Notes: generated from the sequence alone by a model not told the origin. A stretch of DNA of 64,000 bases from Cryptomeria japonica (GCF_030272615.1 NC_081411.1:185364449-185428448), one strand, 5' to 3'. Shown: positions 1-12,062, numbered from the stretch's first letter. A program made the numbers and translations.

Positions 1-110
1 TTTCAAATTGAATACTTAACCAATAATCTATTTGATGTTAAGTTTCAACATAAAGTGACTATATTTTTTTTAAATAAGCAAGCAATGATAATACTTCGTG
101 TGACATTGGA

Positions 111-787
111 ATGCAACATGATAATCGTGGAACAGAACCTGTACATGAAGGTCCGGATGTGCATCCTAGTAGTGGAGGTATTCATTTGCTATTCAATTTT
201 TTTTATGTAATTATTAATACAATTAAACATCTTAAATTGAAAATTAGTGTAGTAATTAATGTAACCTTTATTGTTAATATTTTAGAGCATGTACTCGGTG
301 GTGACCAAGTGGAGCATGATCTGGGTAGACAACATCAGGAATGTGATGTTCCCCAATCAGGTAAAGAGGACCACTGTGATTCCATTAAACAAATTTAATT
401 GCAATTGGTGTATTGATTAATGTAACGTTTTGTATTTCAACTCCAAAGGATCTAGAGGGTGCTCAGCATGTCAAGGTTGAGGCTAGACAAAATGATGTGG
501 AAGATGATGTGGCCCCATCAGGTAAAGAGTGTAATGGTTGTGTTCTTTAAATTAATGAAATACTTGTAACAATAATAAAAAAATGTTTTGAATTTAACCC
601 AACCCAATTCTTTGTTATTGCAGAGGACCCCCCTTTGGTTCAACATCCTCATCCTTTGTATAGGACTAGGCATACATCAAGAGAACGAGAAGAGGGAAAA
701 ACATCCGAAGGTGGGGGAAATGATGAAGAAACCGATGTTCCACTTAGTCTTTTCATAGCTTCAAAGAAAAAACAAAGAAAGAAATGA
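111..787 (+). CDS. 3' exons of an unrecognised multi-exon gene
   Basis: I do not recognise this protein. Three exons can be read with good splice signals: 286-360 (after TTTTAG, before GTAAAG), 456-521 (after TCTAG, before GTAAAG) and 624-787 (after TTGCAG, stop TGA at 785-787). An earlier exon ends at 177 before GTATTC. The two internal exons are short (75 and 66 bp), begin with AG and end with a lone G, so they are frame-neutral (phase 1). They encode acidic, glutamine- and valine-rich segments ending in a Ser-Gly junction. The last exon encodes a polar tail with a lysine/arginine-rich end (SKKKQRKK), which may be a nuclear localisation signal. The 5' part lies outside the window. It could be a host gene tail or part of a transposon gene; the architecture resembles the plus-strand gene at 56.8-59.0 kb, but I see no sequence similarity. 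Confidence 0.4.
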
Positions 788-789
788 TT

Positions 790-1012
790 GTACTCTACCT
801 TATTTGATAATGACTGATTTTTATGTGTTAATGAATTTAATTATGTGCTAATGAATGTTCATGAATGATATGTGTTGATGATTATTGATGAATGTTGCAT
901 TTTAATGAAAGTTAATGAATTTTATGTGTTAATGAATGTTATGTGATAATGAATGAATGTTTTATTTAAATAATGGATGAAAGAATGAATGAATGTTAGA
1001 TGTTAATGGGGA
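790..1012. repeat. Low-complexity ATGAATGTT-like repeat
   Basis: A degenerate array of short units resembling TTAATGAATGTT follows directly after the stop codon of the preceding gene. Units vary in length and sequence, so it is an old or rapidly slipping simple repeat. No coding potential is visible. Confidence 0.6.
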
Positions 1013-2400
1013 ATTTAGAGTGATGTTAGGGGGGGGGAGGGGCCAAATGAGCTTCCACCTTCACGTGGTTGGCCATGTTAAGTAGAGAATATTAAACTAT
1101 TCTCGAAACAAAGTGAAGCTCAATAAGATGTGAAATGTTTGAAAGGTGAGAGTCCACAAATAGATGTGAAATGTTTAAGTAGGCCTCCCAATGAAGTGGA
1201 TCTCATAGACACGAAGAATCCTATATAGATAATCATTGAGAGCCCTTGAAGAAGAAAATTTGAACTTCAATGAAGCAATACATGATGGAGGAATATCTTG
1301 CAAGAGGAAATCAAAGTCATTATAGTGTCATCTAGATCTGAAATGTGGTCTACTTTTCAAAAAAGTAAAGATGCTTGATATGAATGTGTCCTAGTGGGGT
1401 GAATCTAGAAGACATATAATCCTATTGCAAAGAATCATGGAAAGTTCTAGAAGAAGCAACTTTTAATTCTGAAGTAGCAACATGTACAAGAGATGTTCTC
1501 ATTTGTAGATGGAGTATCAAGAGGAGGATCACTAGTCCATGGACCATGTCATTGTTGTTAAATACCTACGCTTTTGTTCATAGTCACTTGGTGTAGGAAT
1601 GAATTCAACGAGATAGGGTAGGAGATCCTACATAATGTAATTTTTCACTATCCCTTGTTTCGAGTACAAATGGTTCTCTGAATTTATCTTGATAATAGAA
1701 TGTCAGAGTTTAATACCATAATCCATGATGAAGACTACCAAAAATGGAAATTTATCTTAGTTCGCAATTACAAAATGCTTTTGTATAGGCCTCTCAAAGA
1801 TTAAGTACATCAAATTGAGACTTTATAAATTGAGTGTATGTATTAGCAATCTCCCAAATTGTTCAATGGTCTCAAAACCTTGTGAATTTTTATTTTTATT
1901 TTAACTCAAATATGTATGGTATAGGCATATCATTGGTTGTGTGATTTTTTTTTTCCTTAAATGCTTCTACAACCAAAAGAGACAAGTTTTAGATGAAAAT
2001 GGGGTCTTATTGGCCTTTTTGACACAATGGTAGGTTCTTTAGACTTGAAAATTACATCTGCATCAAGGAAAGTAGTTCAATCAGCATCAGCACTCATAAG
2101 AGAAAATCAACTCCTAATATATATATATATATATCAACAATCAGGCAAATAGATCAGATATGAAATTATTGTTTACTGCAGGCAATAGTAATCTTACTCC
2201 ATTTGTGGTATGCAGCATAATAGTACTCTTATGATTAATTATTCTCATATAGACATAGATAATAATATGCAATGCAATATTATACTTGATACATAACCTC
2301 CCCTACATTGGATATGAGAAATAATATTGAATATCTGATTCTTGAATTGCTACAATCAATCATGAGGGGGTTAATAGGGGAATACAAGGAGGGGAAACTG
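1013..2400. other. Intergenic stretch, nothing recognised
   Basis: AT-rich DNA without a convincing reading frame or element end. It holds a short (AT)n tract at about 2,117-2,134. It is probably decayed transposon sequence, but I cannot name a family. Confidence 0.4.
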
Positions 2401-2416
2401 TGATGAGGTTCTCTTC

Positions 2417-2765
2417 TAAGTACACTACCCCATGGTGGATGACTGATATGTCTACCACATGTGGGCCAAGGGGGGCAAAGGTGTATCCTGCCCTTGGGCT
2501 TAGAAGGGAGGGATGCTCAGGACACCCTATTGTGGTTTCCCCATCAACCTCTACCATTGTGATTAAAGGGGTCTCAATCATAGAAGGGTGGATAAGGTAG
2601 CATGGATAGGGAGGGTAGGTACAAGTTTACCCACTAAGCACACCACCTCATATGGATGGTGGACTGCCACATGGGGCCAAGAGGGATGGTATATCCACTC
2701 TTGGGCTTAGCATGTGGATAGCTTCGGGTGCCCTATCATGTTTCTCATCCAAGCCCTATCATGGT
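2417..2765. repeat. Two diverged tandem copies of a ~216-bp unit
   Basis: A segment at about 2,417-2,560 (ACTACCCCATGGTGGATG ... CCCTTGGGCTTAG ... CACCCTAT) recurs in diverged form at about 2,633-2,765 (ACCACCTCATATGGATGG ... TCTTGGGCTTAG ... TGCCCTAT), an offset of about 216 bp. It is more GC-rich than its surroundings. Short reading frames on both strands are incidental. Confidence 0.55.
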
Positions 2766-3840
2766 TTAACTCCAATTATGCATTATAGATATTGTGTAGT
2801 TCACATAAAATTGAAATAGTTATGAATATATGCTATCTAAACCTAGTTGAAATGGTTGCTCTATGAATTATACTTTCAATACTTGTCTAACATGATTGCA
2901 AGTTTTATCTTGATGAAAATGTTTTATTGATAAAAATATGAACGAGGTGAAGCACACTAGCTAGAGGAATATGTGGATTGAAGAAACAAACCTATGGATA
3001 AATCCAAACATAGCAGAATCCTTGCTGCAGCTTTTGTTCTCTGTAAGCATTCAGAAAAATGTTGAATTTGTGATCTATAATTTATGTGTTTCTCAATTTG
3101 GTTGACATCTTCAAAATAGACTTAAAAACTTATTTTTAGTATTGTGTGTTATCATACTTACATTTTAATGTTCTTTAAAAAAAGAATGGTTGCAGACGGC
3201 GAAGTTCCTTGCAAATAGAAGAAGCTTGGTTTTGCTTTTGTGACTTTGTCTATTATGTTTGATTGTCAACAAAATACAGAGACATACTAAAGACAATTAT
3301 GGTTCGTGGTTGTTTTTTTAGTTGAGACCATTATTATGAATTTTATGATTTTTTTTTTAACATTGACATGGTCAAAGCCTTAACTATGCATATTGTTCTC
3401 TTCAGATTATTATCTTACCCCACCTTTTCCATTTTAATTCATTTTAGTTTGATTCAATCTTTTAGTCAAGTTTAATGATAGTTTCTATTATGCCTTTTTA
3501 ATAACAAAGATTAGATGTAGACATTTGCTTGTCCTTCTATGTTAGTGTGTTCTTACGAGGTCAATTCTTTCTTATCTCAAGAAACCTCATTGACCTAAAA
3601 ATTCTTATACTATGCTACTTACTACCACTAATATCTTAACAAAAGCACACAAACATGTAAGGTAAAACTCTCTCCAGAGAAGCCTGAGAAACACTGTAAC
3701 TAAAATGCCTTGACCTCTTGGCAAGCATTCAATATTTAAAAGTCTTAAATCCTGTCCAAATCATAGGATAGACATTCAAATCCTGAGATCATTAATTCCC
3801 CTAATAAATGGATCCATGGTAGAAGCCTATAGAAAATGTG
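2766..3840. other. Intergenic stretch, nothing recognised
   Basis: AT-rich sequence with no supported gene. It sits between the tandem repeat and a LINE RNase H relic, so part of it may be LINE-derived, but no further LINE motif is readable. Confidence 0.35.
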
Positions 3841-3848
3841 TTCCACAA

Positions 3849-4073
3849 CACAAAGGAAGATTCAAATTCAATTTTGACATTGCTCCAAAGGACAACCTAG
3901 GTATTGCAGGAAGTGGAGGACTCATTATGGATAGTGAATGTAAAGCCCTTCACATTATTAAGCTTTAGCCCTCCACTTTGGCATTAGGGGACTAGAGATA
4001 GAAGAACGCTCACTCCTTGTGATCAAAGGAATGCAAAAGAAGGGAGTGACCAGTAGGAGGTTATATAATATTA
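3849..4073 (+). pseudogene. RNase H-domain relic of a plant LINE (non-LTR) element
   Basis: The frame at 3,849 reads GRFKFNFD-x-APK followed by a Gly-rich GIAGSGGLIMD segment. This matches the start of the RVT_3-type RNase H domain that plant LINEs carry behind their reverse transcriptase (family pattern: G-x-FKxNFDGA-x-KGNPG-x-AG-x-GG). After a frame change near 3,955 it continues as ALHFGIRGLEIE and VIKGMQKKG, matching the later helix and strand with the conserved LEIE acidic motif. The expected DGASKGNPG reads DIAPKDNLG, so catalytic surroundings have decayed. Only about 75 codons remain and the rest of the LINE is not visible. I am fairly sure of the domain, less sure of the exact LINE clade. 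Confidence 0.7.
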
Positions 4074-4582
4074 GAACAGTATCAGTGCTAAGCATAGACA
4101 TAACTTTTGCACATTGTTATGAATAGGCAAAAATGGCAAACAAACCAGCGGAACTCCTCGTCTCCAGAGGAACCCTTCAAAGCAATCAAATAATTTACTA
4201 ACGTCATTACAAAACTATCCAAAAGCAAACAATGGATTTCACTTATAAGATGAATAATTTCAATAATTTGAGCGAACAACCGTCTGACATCCCATGTTTA
4301 AACCTTTCCCGCTAGCATGCAAATATGTAAACTAAGCTCTAAGGACCAAGAAAATAAACAACAATAAGCAATCTATTCTATACAATAGAAAACTAGGATC
4401 ATATAGAACCTATGTTTTTGTTCTAATTAATCAGCCTTGAACAAATAAAAGAATGTGATAACATAGAACCTATTGTTTTATGCTCAGAAATGACAGTGGA
4501 ATTCAACTTGCAATACCGTTATTTCTAGAGTTTACAAAAATTCTTCCTGACTTGTTTAGATTTTGATGTTCATGAAATATGT

Positions 4583-4910
4583 AGGGTTGGGTGTTGTTAA
4601 TAGTACAAGCATATTTTCCTTCACTAAAGCCTTTGGCATGTGACATGGGAAGTGCATACAAAGCTGGGATTTGCAAGCAGGTGGAAGGTGGACAAACTAT
4701 AATACTCTACATTGGTCTGTATGTCATGGCTCTTGGTGTTGGAGACATTAAGGGCTCTTTGCCTATTCATGGGGTAGAACAATTCAATGAGAATGATGGA
4801 AAAGAGAGAAAGTTGATATCAAATTTCTTCAACTAGTTTTTGTACAGTATAAGCATTGCACTTGTATTAGCTCTCTTTCTATCATATACACTATATGCAA
4901 AATTAACTTG
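4583..4910 (+). pseudogene. Single-exon relic of an NPF (NRT1/PTR) transporter
   Basis: After an acceptor-like ATGTAG at 4,578-4,583 the frame encodes a segment typical of plant nitrate/peptide transporters of the NPF family: an aromatic/hydrophobic helix with VQAYFPSLKP, a Cys-containing loop, then YIGLYVMALGVGDIKGS and EQFNENDGKERK. In the family this is transmembrane helices 3-4 with the ALG-x-GGIK and EQFD motifs, and the full protein is about 550-600 residues. Here only about 100 residues remain. A TAG at 4,834-4,836 replaces the Trp expected after FFN, the GGIK motif reads GDIK, and no neighbouring exons are found. It is therefore an isolated non-functional fragment. Confidence 0.8.
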
Positions 4911-6510
4911 TTGTCTCAGATCAAATAACAGTTTGTTTGCATGATGACATTTCATAATGTACAATAATGGATTTATGCTTTCATCAGGCTTTAATTATTA
5001 GCCACTTTTCTACAAAACCTTCTTTCTGCAATCATTGACATATTTTTAATGTTTATTGTAAAATTTACATAATGTGGCAAAGTTTTATTTACAGTTGTTA
5101 TACTTATTCTATACACATCCTTTTATAATTAATTTTTTAAGTTGTATATATATTTGCATCCCACCTCGCCCCCTTTGTCATCCCCCTATCATCCCCAAAC
5201 TTAAGCCCTTGGTATGTTAAGATATGAAAGCTCACAATAGTTTCTTTTGATATGTTAATCGAGGAAAAACCTACAATATATAGCTTCCAAGATTCCAAAT
5301 CCATGAGGATCATGAAGAGGTAGAAAACCAAAAAAGGAAATTGCTTATCCAAGTTTCCAAATTTGTGACAAGGAAAAAGTAGAATCTCAATCAAAGAAAG
5401 AGAATGTGCAACTCATTATCTTATTCTACCTAAGTAAAAATATTACCTAATTAAGCTTTTTAATAGTGGAGTATCACACTAAGGATAAAACATATCCAAG
5501 GTAAATAAAATAGTACATTGATACGCTTCTTTGGTTGCTCTAAAAGTGGTGCCTTATGAATTATGTTCTTGGATACTAAAGTTTCCAAATTCTACGCACT
5601 CTTGATAGCTTCTCGTAGAGATTGTGATTCGAAGGCTTTAACCAAACCTTTCAATGGTTTCTGTTGATGTGTTTTTTATGCACTATGCAACACAAAATAA
5701 AATACTAAGTATTCTATCCTCTTGAACAAAATCCTCCCAAGTGCTAAACTATGTGATCAAATGGGATGACTCCAAGATTCCAATAGTTAGGTCTTGACTT
5801 TATATTGTAGATAGACTCAATGATTGTGATGTGATATCTGCTGGAATCACAAGGGGGACTTACGTTGCTTGGGTCAAGACCTATCCATTCTCATGTTTCA
5901 TGACTGATTTACACTCCATGATTTAGATCGTCCTTGAGCAACATCTCGACTTAGCCAAATTTTGTTTTTTGTACCCTAATTCTTTAATTTTGACCCCTTA
6001 CTAGCATTGCCTTAGGTTTTATTGGAATTCTTGCTTCTCTAGCATGGGCACATTTCTAGGGTTCATTCGCACAAATTGCTCTTGATGAGCAAGCTAGTAT
6101 CATGACCATGACTTAAACAAAATTTTAACTTAGTCAAATTATCTCCTCCAAACTTCTATGAGTTCATCGCCTTCATTCTTCATCATTTTGATGTCTTTTG
6201 GACATTGGAAGGTAATTCTTGACCACCATACCTCAATCTTGATCTATGCTACAATAAAACCCTACAACCTAGTCATGTTTACAATTGAGATCTTGGTGAC
6301 TTGATCACTTAATACAGCTTAATCATGCAGGTCTCATCTAACTCCGACTCCAACACTTAAGCAAATCAACCCTAGCAACCAAGTCAAGTACTTTGGGAAA
6401 TATCTTGCAACTTGACAACATGGGTAACGATGGAGGAATTGATTTCCACCTGCCAAACAAATTTCACGAATACGATTCCTTATATAAAACTTATATTGTG
6501 AAAATTCTAA
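4911..6510. other. Intergenic stretch, nothing recognised
   Basis: AT-rich sequence with only short chance reading frames. No LTR ends, primer-binding site or coding motif could be supported here. Confidence 0.35.
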
Positions 6511-6518
6511 TTAGTGAA

Positions 6519-7160
6519 CTAATGTTCAGAACGTACGTATTGAGCTGAAAGCAGTAATACCTGAGCCGTGCTAGTGATAAGGAAGTTGATGTCCTTTGTG
6601 AGCAACAAAGTTTGAAGCAATTTTGTATTGGACTTCTCATTATCCTTAGCATTAACCTCAGAAAGTTCCTTCAAACGGAGGTACTGTGTTTCTAGGACAT
6701 CCCCGATCATGGCCTTTAAACTGTCTTTTGTTATAATTGTCCAGTCTGAAAAGGATTTCAATTCTCCATTGCCCATGACTTCACTAGAGATCATAGCATG
6801 ATCGAAAGACTGATCCATGCCCAAAAAGTTTTTCAAAGAACACTTGAGCTTCATAGTTATCACCACTACAAAAACGATACTTACCCACCAGTTCTGTTGC
6901 CAATGAACTGCAAAATTTGCCAATATAAATTACCTGCATGCTATTGGATGTTGCTTGGAGATCAGCTAGTATTCTCATCAGCGCTTGCCGGTCTTCCTCC
7001 TGATAATTCTTGTCAAATATAATAACGACAGTATTCCCTACCTAGATATCAGATGGATAGAAAACTCCTCCACTGACGTCCATAAAATACCATTTGTTGT
7101 CGAAGAAATCTAAGGTTCCCCGCTCTATCTCTTTGTCAATCCGCGACTTCTGCAACATGA
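6519..7160 (-). pseudogene. Post-LRR C-terminal segment of a resistance-gene-like pseudogene
   Basis: Read on the minus strand, this lies downstream of the LRR block. The frame near 7,160-6,960 encodes IDKEIERGTLDFFDNKWYF-like sequence, a stop, then a hydrophobic strand (NTVVIIFDKNY) and an acidic helix (EEDRQALMRILADLQ). A segment with KYRFCSG follows, after which the frame changes near 6,850-6,870. The other frame continues as a charged helical tail (DVLETQYLRLKELSE ... LLTKDINFLITSTAQVL). I believe this is the region that follows the LRRs in some gymnosperm TIR-NB-LRR proteins, but that is from memory and I do not name the domain. One stop and at least one frameshift mean it cannot be translated as is. 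Confidence 0.45.
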
Positions 7161-7564
7161 CAAAGGTCAACATTCTTCCATAGTTAATCCTCATATGTTT
7201 CTAGAAACATTTTTTTACTGTTATTAGTGGATGTATTGATATATGTTTCAAATTTCAATGGTCGCCTGATAAGTAGAAATAACTTGGAAGAACAGCGATA
7301 GAAGGGAAATCATATATGATTTATAATGTCATGTAGCATTCGTTTTAACTATCTAAATTTGCAAAACCATGTTAAAAGTAGTTTTAAATGTGGTTTTTAT
7401 GCTCGATCAATACCACCTATGTACATCTACCCTAATTAAAGAGGTCTTATATCAGTTCGAGCATGAAAAGTTAAGAATACAGTATAAGAGCAGAAGCAAG
7501 CACAAATGCATTACAAGTGAAACATTACAGACAATAGGAGAAATACAGTTAAATTTTTTTTGAC

Positions 7565-8600
7565 AAAAAGCTTACGTGGGATTCAGAAGAAGGTATAGAA
7601 CGAGGCATGATACGAGGCCCTCCTGTTGAAGCTGTGAAGTGAAAAGTTTTGTCCTCACTCTTCATTTGATTCCATGTATTCTGCAGATTTGGGCTGTCAT
7701 GAATGTCTATGAATGTCAGGCTCTGTATGTTACTAAGACTTCTTAAACAGTTTCCCTTCAGTACTTTACAGTTCGACATGATCAATTCTTTTAACGCTGG
7801 GAGCCGGCTCAGTCGAATAGATGCCTCATCCAATTTGTCATATGAACTCAGATTTAACTTTTCTAGATACTGGAGTTTGTGCATTTGCTTTGGCAGGCTT
7901 AGAAGGCTTCTATAACCATGAAAATATTATCTGGCAGCGAGATCAGGCCGATGCAATCCATTAAAATGAGCTTTACCACATGAGTTTTGATGTGCCGGAT
8001 GAATCCTTCTGATATTTCTGCTATAGTGGAGCACCAACTCAAGGACACAGTCTTCTGCACCAAACGTTTTTGTCCGACATTTTTTGGAAGATCTTTTAGT
8101 CGCTTGCATGACTCAACATTAAGCTTCTCCAGAGATAATTCTTGGTACTCTTCAGGCAGATCCAACAAATGAGTGCACGATCTTAAATTCAACACCCGCA
8201 ATGTTCAAAGTTCAGAAAAGCTCTTAGGAAGCTTTTCAATGCTTCTGCAATATGACAAATCAATTTCCTTCACGCAGGTTAGCAAATTCATACTATCGGG
8301 AAGATGTTTTAGCTTCCTGCAGAAGGACAAGTTGACTTTCTCCAGGTTGCTCATCCATCCAAAATTCGATGGCAACTCTGTCAATTCTTCACAGTGGCTG
8401 AGATCCAATATCTTCAAACATTTGAGATTTCCAAAACTTTTAGGCAAATTAGCAATTTGCTACACTTTCTTATAACTATTTTCTCCACAGCATGCAATTC
8501 GGCAGAGCTCAGTGATAGATTTTCCATATCATTGCCTCCTAGATTCAACTCTATAAGCTTACATTCTTTGGGAAGAAGATTACAGTTAATTTAAATCACT
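7565..8600 (-). pseudogene. Leucine-rich repeats of an NB-LRR-type resistance gene (broken)
   Basis: On the minus strand, from 8,600 to 7,565, successive plant-type LRRs are readable with the pattern L-x-x-L-x-x-L-x-L-S-x-C-x-x-L-x-x-LP. Examples are LKILDLSHCEELTELP (near 8,400), LEKVNLSFCRKLKHLP and VKEIDLSYCRSIEKLP, then LRVLNLRSCTHLLDLP and LEKLNLSSYDKLDEA. The S-x-C spacing is typical of TIR-NB-LRR intracellular immune receptors. Damage: an in-frame TGA at 8,205-8,207, a frameshift near 7,915, and scrambled frames upstream of 8,450. No TIR or NB-ARC domain is found, since a copia LTR starts at 8,768. It is a C-terminal remnant of a resistance-like gene; a receptor-like protein is a less likely alternative. 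Confidence 0.7.
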
Positions 8601-8767
8601 GTAATGTTCCAAATTTAATGCAGTTGACTTCACCATCCTGAGAGTTGTTGGAACTTGAAAGGAGAAGAATGGAGTTGATCCAAAATATGGATGAGAAAAT
8701 AATTTATTTTGGTTTAAATAGTATATTCCAAGTTTTTGGTTTTAAACAGTATATTCGAAGTTGTTTA

Positions 8768-9275
8768 TGTTGGAATGTGAAGTCCAAATTGGACTCTTAG
8801 CTAGTAGTGGTTGAGTCATCATGGCTATCTTAGCTAGCAATGGTTGTGTCATCATGGATTGTCCACTAGTGTGCCGCTAAGTGCTCGCCGTTAGGTGACA
8901 CGCCGAAGGCGTCTTGCCGGGAGGAGCAAAATTCTTTGAGACTTACTATAAATAGAAAGTTTTGTTAATAAACTTTCTATAAATAGTAATTTCGACATGT
9001 GTTTTACATGTATTTGTGTGAGTCATACTTACTATATTTAGTAAGTTGTCTTCAAGTATGACTCTGCAACTTAGTTGTTTTAGGTTGGTCGAAGTCATGT
9101 TTTGATTTCCAGTTTTGAGATTGTTGTAACTCTATAATTCCTGAGAATCAATACGAAAGATAAAATTTGCCCGTGGTTTTTTACTGGTATATTTTTACCA
9201 AGTTTTTCCACGTAAATCTATGTTATATGCTATTGTTCTTCTTTGAAAAAATTTTGCACTTGTTATTTTCTCACA
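8768..9275 (+). repeat. 5' LTR of a Ty1/copia relic (copia 1)
   Basis: The segment starts TGTTGGAATGTG and ends TTTTCTCACA, the expected TG...CA termini, and is followed by a primer-binding site. It has TATA-like boxes (TATAAATAG at about 8,947 and 8,981). No matching 3' LTR exists in the window, so only the 5' part of the element survives. Confidence 0.75.
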
Positions 9276-9276
9276 A

Positions 9277-9289
9277 TTGGTATCAAAGC
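9277..9289 (+). other. Primer-binding site of copia 1
   Basis: TTGGTATCAAAGC lies one base after the LTR end. It resembles the 3' end complement of initiator methionine tRNA used by many plant copia elements (TGGTATCAGAGC). Confidence 0.75.
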
Positions 9290-9331
9290 ATATGTTATTT
9301 GTGTAGAAGTTGTTTGTTTTAGAAGTGAGCA

Positions 9332-10392
9332 ATGGCTGGAAATAGTGTTACCAAATTTGAGGTACATAAGTTTGATGGTTCAAATTTCGCTCTATGGAAG
9401 CTTAAGATTCAAGCTTTGTTGGTGAAGGATGGATGTGACAGAGCTCTTAAAGGAGTATCATCAAAACCTGCAAATATGAGCATGAGAGATTGAAATACCA
9501 TAGATAGCATGGATAGAGAAACAATCCAATTATCTCTAGTAGATTCATTTTTGTTCAATGTTGCAGAGGAGAAATTTTCTCTTGACTTGTGGAATAAGCT
9601 TGCAAAGTTGTATGAGATGAAGTCATTAGCAAACAAAATTCTTCTAAGGAGATAGTTGTATAATTTGAGGATGTGCGACAATTCATCTGTCATAGATCAT
9701 CCAAACGATTTCAACACACTCACAAGCAAGTTGGCTTCAGTGGGTGTGAAAATCGATGAAGAAGATAAGGCAGTAATATTACTTTTCTCCTTGCTAGATA
9801 ATTGGGATCAGTTGTTTATTGCTCTCAGTAATTCTGCACCTAGTGGGAAGTTGGTCTTTGAGGATGTGGTGGTTGCTTTAATCTCTGAAGATTCAAGGTA
9901 GAAGACATCTTAGGGATCTTCTTCTAATGAAGCCCTTGTTGCAACTGGCAGAACTCTAGAAAGAACAAATACTGAGTGTGGACGAACCAAGTCCAAATCA
10001 AAGGGGCGGAAAAGGGTGAAATGCTGGAACTATGGCAAGAATGGACATGTCAAGAAGGATTGCACACTGCTAAAGAAACCAAGGATAATCCTAGTACACC
10101 AACATCTGAGGCAACCACTATTGAAGTTCAGACACCATTGGAAGATGGAGAGGTATTAACTGCTAATTTGAGAAGTTCTTTACTTCATGTTTGGATTCTT
10201 GATTCTGGTGCTTCCTTTCATATGAGACCACACAAAGATTGGTTTTCTACTTATCGGTCTTATGATAATGGTATGGTCTACATGGAAAATGACAACCCAT
10301 GTGACGTTGTTGGTGAAGGAGAGGTAATAATCAAGATGTTTGATGGAGTAATTAGAACTATTAAGCATGTTAGGCATGTACCCAGTAGTTAG
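9332..10392 (+). pseudogene. Copia gag and protease relic
   Basis: From the ATG at 9,332 the frame starts MAGNSVTKFEVHKFDG and continues with the copia gag core (W-x-L-K-I-x-A-L, LSLVDSFLFNV, ANKILLRR). A zinc knuckle follows near 10,020: C-W-N-Y-x4-G-H-x4-C, in which the second Cys has become Tyr. The protease motif WILDSGASFHM is at about 10,191-10,223, where DSGA is the catalytic triad of aspartic proteases. In-frame stops occur near 9,493, 9,654 and 9,901, and a frameshift lies near the zinc knuckle. The frame ends at 10,392 where integrase should follow. The element is truncated and dead. Confidence 0.8.
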
Positions 10393-12062
10393 TAGTTAGA
10401 ACTATTAAGATGTTTGATGGAGTAGTTAGTTGTTAGAACTATTAAGCATGTTAGGCATGAAGGTGATAGTCACCCAGATGAATTTGGGTTTTTTTCCTAG
10501 TGGGTTGTGGAGTTTTCTTTAGAAATGTTTTTTCCCCTAGGGTTTGCAATGGAATAGCCTTTCAAATTTTCTATTTATGGTTGGGTGTTTTACCTCTCAA
10601 CCTAGTTGGGGGCTTTGTGTTTTTTTTTGTTGATAGGGAAAACCTTTTGTCAACTATCATTTTTTTTGTGGGGGTTTAGGTGTTGCTTTGGGGTTTGTTG
10701 GCTCCCTATTATTCTAGTGTAGGGGCTATATTGTTGCTCCTTTTTTGGCTTCTGCCTTGACACATAGGTGTGTTGGACCTCTAAAGCCCCATCCTATTAT
10801 GGAGATTCTCTTTTGGTTTTATTCGAGCCCTCTTCCTTTGGGGCTCAATGGCAAGGTTTACTGAGAGCTATCTATTATTGTTCCTATCCCCTTCTTGCCC
10901 TTCTTGTTTGATAGGTTGTATAGGGATGGAGCTCTCTCCCCTCTTTTGGTGACTCTATTTCTTACCCTTGATGTAGTTTTTTGCCTTCATCTATGGAATC
11001 TTGTAGAGTGTTTATTTGACAATGGTTGCTAGTGGGTGGCACATGTTGTGTCCTTTTTTAGCAGTTTCTTGGTTATGCATTACCTTTCCCCATGGGGTTG
11101 TGTGGCCTATACAAGTGATGGTCAAGTTGCTTGCCTATTTTGGCCCCCATTGTGGTTTGTGATCCCTACTTTGGTTGTTGCAAGAGTTGCTTGGTTCCTA
11201 CTAAGGCTTTATTATCTCCCTGGTGATGATCTATCACTTATGTTCTACTTGTTTGAAAAGGGTCCAAAGAATTTTTTTCAGTGCCCATATCCTGATGTTG
11301 ATGGGTTCTAAGTGCTCTAAAGGTTCATCTCTTCTCAAAGGCCCTATGGAGGTAGCTCTTTTCTAGGTGTTTAGTTCTCTTGTTCTTCTTTGTTGTGTTT
11401 ATGGGAACTTGTGGGCTCCTATGGATAAATGAGATGTTGTGGATGCTGACATCCTCTATGGAGTAGGTTATCTTGTTGTGTTGAGTGATACAACTAACTA
11501 TGGACCTATTGAGGTTAACAAGATGTCTTGTTAATAGGACTTTCTACTAAGAAAAGGTTCATGGATGCCTTTCAAAACTCTTTGGGCTTTTCTATTCTAG
11601 TCAATTCCTTGGTTGTCCTTTTTTGTGGTTTGTTGTAATGGCTAGGTCAACCTATTGTAACAAGGTTTATGGACACATTTCAAAACACTTTGGAATATTT
11701 CATGCCTCACCATCCCTTGGTCTATGTTTTGCTAGATGGTTTAGAAAAAAGGTTGCATAAAGCCTTTCAAAACCTGATATTAGTTTTTTGTTTCCTTGGC
11801 TACTTTGTTTCCAGTGCAACAGTCCTTTTCAAGAAGATGGTTTGGTGTTACTTCCTGATTCCCTCTATTCTAATTATTTGATTTTATTGGGGTGGGACCC
11901 ATGCTCCCACTAATTTTTTTCTTCAGTCAAGAGAATCTTATCAAAAATAGTTTTTTCCTTTTTTGGTCTTGTTGTCTTAGTGGTCTCGCTACTTGTGAGT
12001 TCCTCCCTTTTGTGTGCCTTCGTAGTAGTCATGTAGTGGTTTTGGCCTCTCTTAATTTTATC
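10393..12062 (+). other. G/T-rich stretch, possibly a LINE 3' region
   Basis: Strand-asymmetric sequence rich in G and T, with three diverged short repeats (GGTTCATGGATGCCTTTCAAAA-like) beginning near 11,555, 11,663 and 11,751. No reading frame resembles a known protein. The compositional bias and the run-out near 12,060 into AACATTTTAGAAAAAA recall 3' untranslated regions of plant LINEs, but I see no reverse transcriptase and cannot prove it. Confidence 0.3.

Noticed and set aside
10393-12062. 91-codon plus-strand frame at 11,036-11,311 with hydrophobic stretches
   Set aside because: No recognisable family; composition follows the surrounding G/T-rich repeat.
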